From NCBI RefSeq assembly GCF_047495875.1, contig NC_092480.1, forward strand, positions 1 to 64,000: a stretch of 64,000 nt of DNA. The letters run 5' to 3'. The translations under genes were made by a program, and so were the position numbers. This document shows positions 58,386-64,000 of this stretch, piece by piece; within the stretch, counting starts at the first letter, position 1, and every line of letters begins with the position of its first letter. Below the pieces are notes generated by a model. It searched no databases, was not told the DNA's origin, and was given only the letters and a program-made list of their open reading frames with translations. This stretch comes from Pithys albifrons albifrons (lineage: Eukaryota > Chordata > Aves > Passeriformes > Thamnophilidae).

Positions 58386-60940
58386 TTTTACTCATGACAA
58401 AATTAAGTTCATGTGCTCAAATCCTTCCACAATGCATAAAACCTGCACACATTTTAATTTAAAGTTATTCTAAACTATTAAACCCCCAAGATTTTTACTT
58501 ACCTTACAGTAAAAGCAGCAAACAAATCATCATTTTCCCGGCCATAATTTTTACATAAATATTTCTTCCCAGTTGGTTTATTCAGGTTTTCCTCCAACAT
58601 TTTCTATCATTATTATACATACATTAAAAACAAATTTAATTAAAAATTAAAATCTTCAAAACTACAAGCCATTAATTGTTTTCTACCATTTTCTACCATA
58701 ACTTTGCCACGTAAGGAAGCACTCATCCTTCTCCCCTGACTTTTAAGCTGTGTTCTGACCCTCCCTCTTTGATCTCAGGCACTGTACACCTCTGTCCCTG
58801 TGATCTCTCTTATGCTTCACACCTATGATACACAGGAAATCTTTATTTTTGCCAATTTTCCAGTCTCACAGCTGAGAAATTAAGGAATGAAGTTTGATTG
58901 GCAGGTTTTTCTGAGGAAACAGAATAAAACTCAGCATTTGTGAGTGTTTGGGTGTTGCTTTTATATTTTTTCCATTAGTGGAGTCCTGAAATCGGAAGGT
59001 AAAGAGAAATTATTGTTTGGTTGTGAAGTTTTTGTCCATTTTTGGGACTAATTGGTGATAATTTCTTTGGGGGAGGCAGGGAATTGTTGGAGTTTTTAGT
59101 TGAAAACAAAGGTCTTGTATTATAAAAGTATTTAAAGCTTTTTATGACAATGAAAAATAAACATTGTAGGTTTTGACCTGGTTTGGCTTCTGTATAAAAT
59201 CAATAACAGCATGGGTAGAATTTTGTTTTTGTAGCATCAGCATAAAGTTAGTAGATTAAAAGCCCTGTTGCTGTGCATGAGGAACTATTTGCCTTCACTG
59301 CACTGAGTAGAATTACAGGCTCACACAGGAAGCACAGCTGCTAAAAAAAGTTGTGTGTTTTCCCATAAAACAAATAAAAATAAATGTTGCAGTAACAAGC
59401 AGTGTGGACTGAAGCTTTAAGGAGCTTTTTAGTTGTTGGTTTCTTCTTCAAATGCATTTACCAACACTATGATTGTGGAGTCTCATTGAACTGAGACTTT
59501 TTACTGATACTAAATTACTAATAGTGCTTTTATGATCAATAATTGAAGCCTCCTTGAGAGATGAGAGCTTCTTAAACAACAACTCATTTACAGGGCAGTG
59601 TCTGGGTCTCAATACAGAAAAAAAGCAGCCTTTCCTCCAGTGGCTTATTGTGAAAAGGAATCTGTGTGAAGGGTTTGATTTTTCTCCCCTAACATTTTTG
59701 TTGCCTGTTTTGAGTATATATCTGTTGAGTGATTGGTTTATTTGTATTGTTTGGTTTTTCATTGTAATCTTGTGGGTTTGGGGTTTTTTTTCAGTTGCAA
59801 AACCAGAAACAGAAGAGTGAGTGGTTTTGCTCTAGAGATTCAAAGTTCTCCTAGAGCTCTCCTGAAGAATGAACTGTGTTTTTCTACTTCATATATCAAT
59901 AAGCTGCTCAAATCATTTAAACTGTGTGAGATGAGTTTATATAGGGAGTTTTGAAGAACAGGATTAATAAAGAATCAGCACAAAGCTGTGTTACTGCTGT
60001 GTGATAGCAATTCTGAAACAAAATAGAGTTTCTGGGTATGTTTGGTGGTGGCAGCATTAGAGCTACTTCTGCTGAGCATGTTCAGGACTGCTGAGTGTTG
60101 AAGACAGTTCTGCAGCACTGGGGGACAGCTCCAGCTCAGGGAGGACGAGGAAGGTGAAAGGAACAACCTGATACACAAAATGAAAAAAAAAAGCAAACAG
60201 TAGATATTAGAGAAAGGGTGCCCCATGGCCTTCTCCTAGAAGAGATATAAGACCAAGTTAAGGGGTGTTGGGCAGGCTTGTGGGATGTAGGGTTTGTTAA
60301 GATTTAAGGTTTAAAAGAGTGTGTTTTCTGAGAGGATTTATCATCCAAATGTCAAGGGGCTGAAGAGGGGACAACACCAGGAAAGACCTCAAAAAAGTGG
60401 TCAGTGGCCCATCAGGGCTTCTACAGATTTTTGTATACAGGTGTTTTAGTTAAAATCTACTCCAGACTTAAAAGTTGGTGTCTGTCACCAGCAGTACAGG
60501 AAACTGGGACACACAATTATTAAGGTGTTTGATGAAACATTTTCCTTTAATGTTTATCATCTCAAATATCAGTTCCTGTTTCACTCCTCTCCCTGTTGAG
60601 AAGTGCATGATACCTCTGCTGTGATTGTGTAGCACCAGGTGAAACGTTCCCAAGCCTGCTTGGAAGAATTTGACCCTTCTGGAAAAACAAATGTGCTGCG
60701 GGTAGGAGCTGTTCCCCCAAAGACACGAGCAAAGGTCTTGAGAGGACGTGCTGGTGAGTGCATTTGTGCTCCCACAGCCCTCCCTGGAGCTGCTACACAA
60801 ACAAGTGAGGTGCCCCTGCCACCCCAAACACCAGAGGGAGAATCCCTACTGTCCCCTGTAGCTCTGAGGAGCTGCCTGAAGAGGCTGGAGGGAATGTGGA
60901 AGCTGTGGAATGACTTGGCTGAGATGATGGAGAGGAGATT
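58386..60940. other. AT-rich unique sequence, no gene recognised
   Basis: Many oligo-A and oligo-T runs, short frames only. The segment from 60,640 becomes more GC-rich and has overlapping frames on both strands, which I judge non-coding. Confidence 0.5.
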
Positions 60941-60944
60941 TTGC

Positions 60945-61005
60945 ATGCATGGCCTCCTCCTCCATCCTCCACACCCCCCTCCTCCTCCTCCCTGTGCACC
61001 CAAGC
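60945..61005 (+). repeat. Polypyrimidine tract (CCTCCTCCTCC, CACCCCCCTCC)
   Basis: About 60 bp made almost only of C and T, with a few A and G. It keeps Pro-rich (plus) and Gly-rich (minus) frames open. Confidence 0.85.
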
Positions 61006-61747
61006 TCTGAGGGTTCCTGTGCAGGCTGGGCACTGAGCGCAGGGGGACAACACTTCTCTCCCCCTTGGTTTCTGATGCATTGATTCTATTAAAGCTGAGC
61101 AGGATGCTGGGAATTTGCAGCAGGGCTTGGGACATCTTCTGTCAGACTTGTAATGCAAGGAGACAAGCTCAGTGCTGCCTGTCTTCTGCAGGGCTGGGGG
61201 AGGGATTAAATGCACTTTTCTCCATTGATACATATCTTGCACTGCAAATCAATGGTGTTTTCAGATCCTCTCACGGATGGGAAACCAGCAGCATGTTTGA
61301 TCTAGTGTGTGTGGGAAAAGTCCTGAAGGAATCTACTCTTAAGGGTAGATGGGATAGATGGAGCTGCTCCCTAGGAACTGTTACATTCACCTCATAATGA
61401 GAGGGTTTGTATCATCAGTCCATATTAGATGAATATGCTATTTAAAATGCTGTGTTACAGAGAGAACAGCTGTTCCGGAGAGGAGGAGCCAAATGCTGCT
61501 CTTGTTCCCATCTGAGCCTGGGAGGGGCAAATAAAACTTTAATGAAACTGGATGCAGAAGGGTAATTTTTATCCATGTTATTCTCTTTGATGTCAGCCCA
61601 AATCTAAGGTCTGAACTTTGTGCAGTGTTTGTGGACTTTCTATAAATGTCAGCAAAGCTCTGTCATGAACAGTTAAGGTACCAAATTCCCACTCAACTTC
61701 CAGGTAATGTGCCCCTCACTGAGAACTCCATAAATCTTACTGTATTT

Positions 61748-61830
61748 CATAAAAACCAGAATATCCTGAGTTGGAGGGGACCACAAGGATCATTGAGTCC
61801 AGTTCCTGGTTCTGCACAGGATTTGTTTTC
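61748..61830 (-). mobile_element. CR1 LINE 3'-end fragment, antisense
   Basis: AGAATATCCTGAGTTGGAGGGGACCACAAGG followed by ATCATTGAGTCCAGTTCCTGG and TTCTGCACAGGAT is the complement of a CR1 3' untranslated end, which commonly reads GAGTTGGAAGGGACCCACAAGGATCAT...GAGTCCAACTCC in this orientation. The element 3' terminus is at the low-coordinate side. It is short and decayed. Confidence 0.85.
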
Positions 61831-63535
61831 ATCCCTGGAAAGACAGCAGCTATCCCTGATTTCGTGGGGGAAGTCTATAGGAATTATGTATAGATGGGAT
61901 TGCATAGAGGGAGAAAGCTTGAAACTGGAGTCTGATGTCCCAAAGCACAGACTGGCAACTCTTTCTCTTAGGGTTTAGAAATAGTTTCATAACTGTTCCT
62001 AAGGGGAAGAATTTTTGTTCAGTATCCCAAAGGTCTCCTTTGTCATCAAAATAGGTGAATGTTTTTTGCCATCCTGTGTATATGATGGACATTTCTTTCA
62101 GTATGGAAAGAAGTATCTGAGATATTTTTTTAAAACTTGCCCCCTTTCTGACTGCACTAGGGTGAAGCTGTAGATGGGTCATAAAGGTCTTTCAGGCTGC
62201 CTAAAAATGCCCTTTGGGAGTGAGTAATAAGTTGCACCCCACAGCAGTCACTAAATGCAGACAACCAATTTCCACTTGACTTGTCTTTTCTCTCTCATTG
62301 CTACAGCAAAGCTATAATACAAAATTCAATACTTTTTTAAAGAAATGTTTTCTCTGCTAGAAACTAAAAAAAGAAATCATGGAGCAAGTATTCCAGTAAG
62401 ACTGAAAGCTTTAATTCTGCAATTTATTATCTGGAAAAGAGAACAAAGCTAATGTGTATGTGTGTGTTTATGATATGAGGAGTGTGTGTGATTCTTCCAA
62501 GTGTATGTGTCTAACCCTTGAGTGATGAAACTGTTTTTTTCCAGGCTGGATTTTTACTGCCTCCAAACTTAACTGTTTTAACACTAGGCAAATCATTTTA
62601 CTGCTAGAAATGATCTACACCTCACCCACATGACTGGTCTTCACTATTAATCCCAGCTGATGGCAGGGAGGGGCTCTTGTGGGATGCAGCCACGTGGTGA
62701 ACATTGAGCACAGTGTTTTCCCCTGCCTCTCTCCTTTCCAGACAAGCAAAACTGTTCTGTGTTGCCGTGGATGTGAAGTCCTCGCACTGCCTGTGTCTCT
62801 TCTCCTCCACAAACTCCCGGCCCTGATGCAGCAGCTGCAGAGACCTGAAAGCTCTCCCCGGATCTGGATGGAATATGGACAGCGATATGAATAGCAGGAG
62901 GGAAGAAAGAGTGAAGTTGGTTATTTTTCTGGCACATGGATGCAATTACACTCAGTGCATTCCAGAGGCATTCCTCTGAACCCTGTGCAGGTCTGCCTGC
63001 CGCCCTTGGGAGAAAGGAAGAAAAAGGGAGGAAAAGTCCCTTTTGCTTGGAGACGGAATGTCTGCACTTCAAATTCTCTTCTTAGGTAGGTTTTGTTTAG
63101 TTTTTTAAACAAACTTCCACAGGTGCCCTCTGTGTAACTCAAATTCGTTTCTGGTGAGCTGAAGAAAGGAGTTTGTAAAGCAAAAACTTTCACGGAAAAC
63201 TATAATTTCAGTAGCATTTGGATGCTGTTGCTTTTCTTGTTGCTTTATTAGCAGATTGATAGTCAGAAATCTCTTAATATCTGGATTAATTTTAAAATGT
63301 GTGGTTAAACAGACTCATTTGGGAATGTGTGTTTTTTGTATTTGCTTTTCAGTGATGAACTAGTGAGGGGCTTGAGCCTCTTTGGCAAAAAAAGGTGAAC
63401 AAAATGTCTTTGTTTCAGGCATAGTGTCAAATTCGTGTAACTGTTTTTTATTTGCTTGGGCACTCAGCATCCAGATTTCTCAAATAAAAAGGGGTTATTG
63501 TTTCCAGTGGATGGTTAGGATTAGAAACAGATGTG
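61831..63535. other. Unique sequence, no gene recognised
   Basis: Short frames only. A TG-rich stretch of about 60 bp lies near 62,455-62,515. Nothing else stands out. Confidence 0.5.
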
Positions 63536-63539
63536 TTGA

Positions 63540-63710
63540 AGTGCAAGAGGGAGGAGTTGGGGGAGACAAGGATGGAAGAAGGGACATAAAGGGGCAAGGA
63601 AAGGGAAGAAAGAAAGAAAGAAAGAGGGCTGCTGAGAGGAGGGGAAGAAAAGAGGTGGAGGCTGATTGAGCACAGGAGAGTGGGGAAGGAGACCTTCAAG
63701 AAGAGGGAAG
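63540..63710 (+). repeat. Purine-rich tract with (GAAA)n
   Basis: About 170 bp of G/A-rich sequence containing GAAAGAAAGAAAGAAAGAGG and GGGGAAGAAAAGAGG. It is low complexity and responsible for Lys/Arg/Glu-rich frames. Confidence 0.85.
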
Positions 63711-64000
63711 GCAGATGAGCTGTTTATTAAAGACATAGCCTATGGAGAAAAGAATTTGCAGCCCTGAGGTCTCTGAGGGGGCTTGTCTCCCAGACTGACT
63801 CGGAAGCAGCCTGGGTTTCCGCACCTCCAGCGGCACCGGGATGTGATGAGTGAGCCCCTGTCTCCACTTCGCTCACCACACGGTGCTGCCAGGCACACAG
63901 CCCCAGATCCGTCCCGCCTGGGCAAACACTGACAATTCCAGGTCTCCCGGTGTCCTGGATACAGGTGTGAAAAAGTGGGCTGGTCTGTTATTTCACCCCC
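63711..64000. other. Terminal stretch, nothing supported
   Basis: Moderately GC-rich sequence with only one 61-codon minus-strand frame (63,740-63,925) and no recognisable similarity. Confidence 0.4.

Noticed and set aside
60581..61135. 184-codon minus-strand ORF
   Set aside because: It contains a Gly run from the polypyrimidine tract and overlaps open frames in other phases. It shows no recognised similarity or domain pattern.

Overview
This is vertebrate nuclear DNA, most likely from a bird. The evidence is two fragments of the CR1 LINE 3' end, a decayed multi-exon copy of the nuclear export receptor gene CSE1L (XPO2), abundant GC-rich minisatellites, and a very long satellite array. There is no bacterial-style gene organisation and I see no intact protein-coding gene.

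Region 1 (1-34,644): more than half the window is one head-to-tail satellite with a 189-bp monomer, about 183 copies, running off the left edge. The monomer is CpG-rich and carries an EcoRI site (GAATTC), an ApaI site (GGGCCC), a CACGTG E-box and a CCAAT pentamer. It is 63 codons long and lacks stops in one forward and two reverse frames, so huge artefactual ORFs appear on both strands. Three zones are visible: an indel-rich left part (1 to about 9,170), an almost identical core (about 9,200-13,300), and a right part with shared-variant higher-order structure (8, 9, 17, 18 and 31 monomer spacings) that becomes more diverged towards its edge.

Region 2 (34,645-39,175): the satellite ends in a short inverted copy, followed by nested G-rich minisatellites (about 22-bp GGGTCTCTGGGGGTCCCTGG-like units and a CpG-rich 45-bp unit). 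Inside them, at about 37.65-37.94 kb, lies an old diverged satellite relic with its own small inversion. After 38.23 kb the plus strand becomes C/T-rich.

Region 3 (39.2-47.1 kb): a minus-strand partial CSE1L copy with seven recognisable exon remnants. It is broken by stops, frameshifts and decayed splice sites. It is flanked on both sides by arrays of one 51-bp minisatellite, whose unit looks as if it arose from the last intron/exon junction of this copy. Just upstream of its most 5' exon is a 9-copy, 34-bp array in which every unit carries an NRF1-like GCGCNTGCGC core.

Region 4 (47.1-64 kb): AT-richer, mostly unrecognised non-coding sequence. It holds a 29/31-bp minisatellite, two CR1 fragments, an inverted pair of a dispersed repeat, low-complexity tracts and one unexplained 176-codon ORF.
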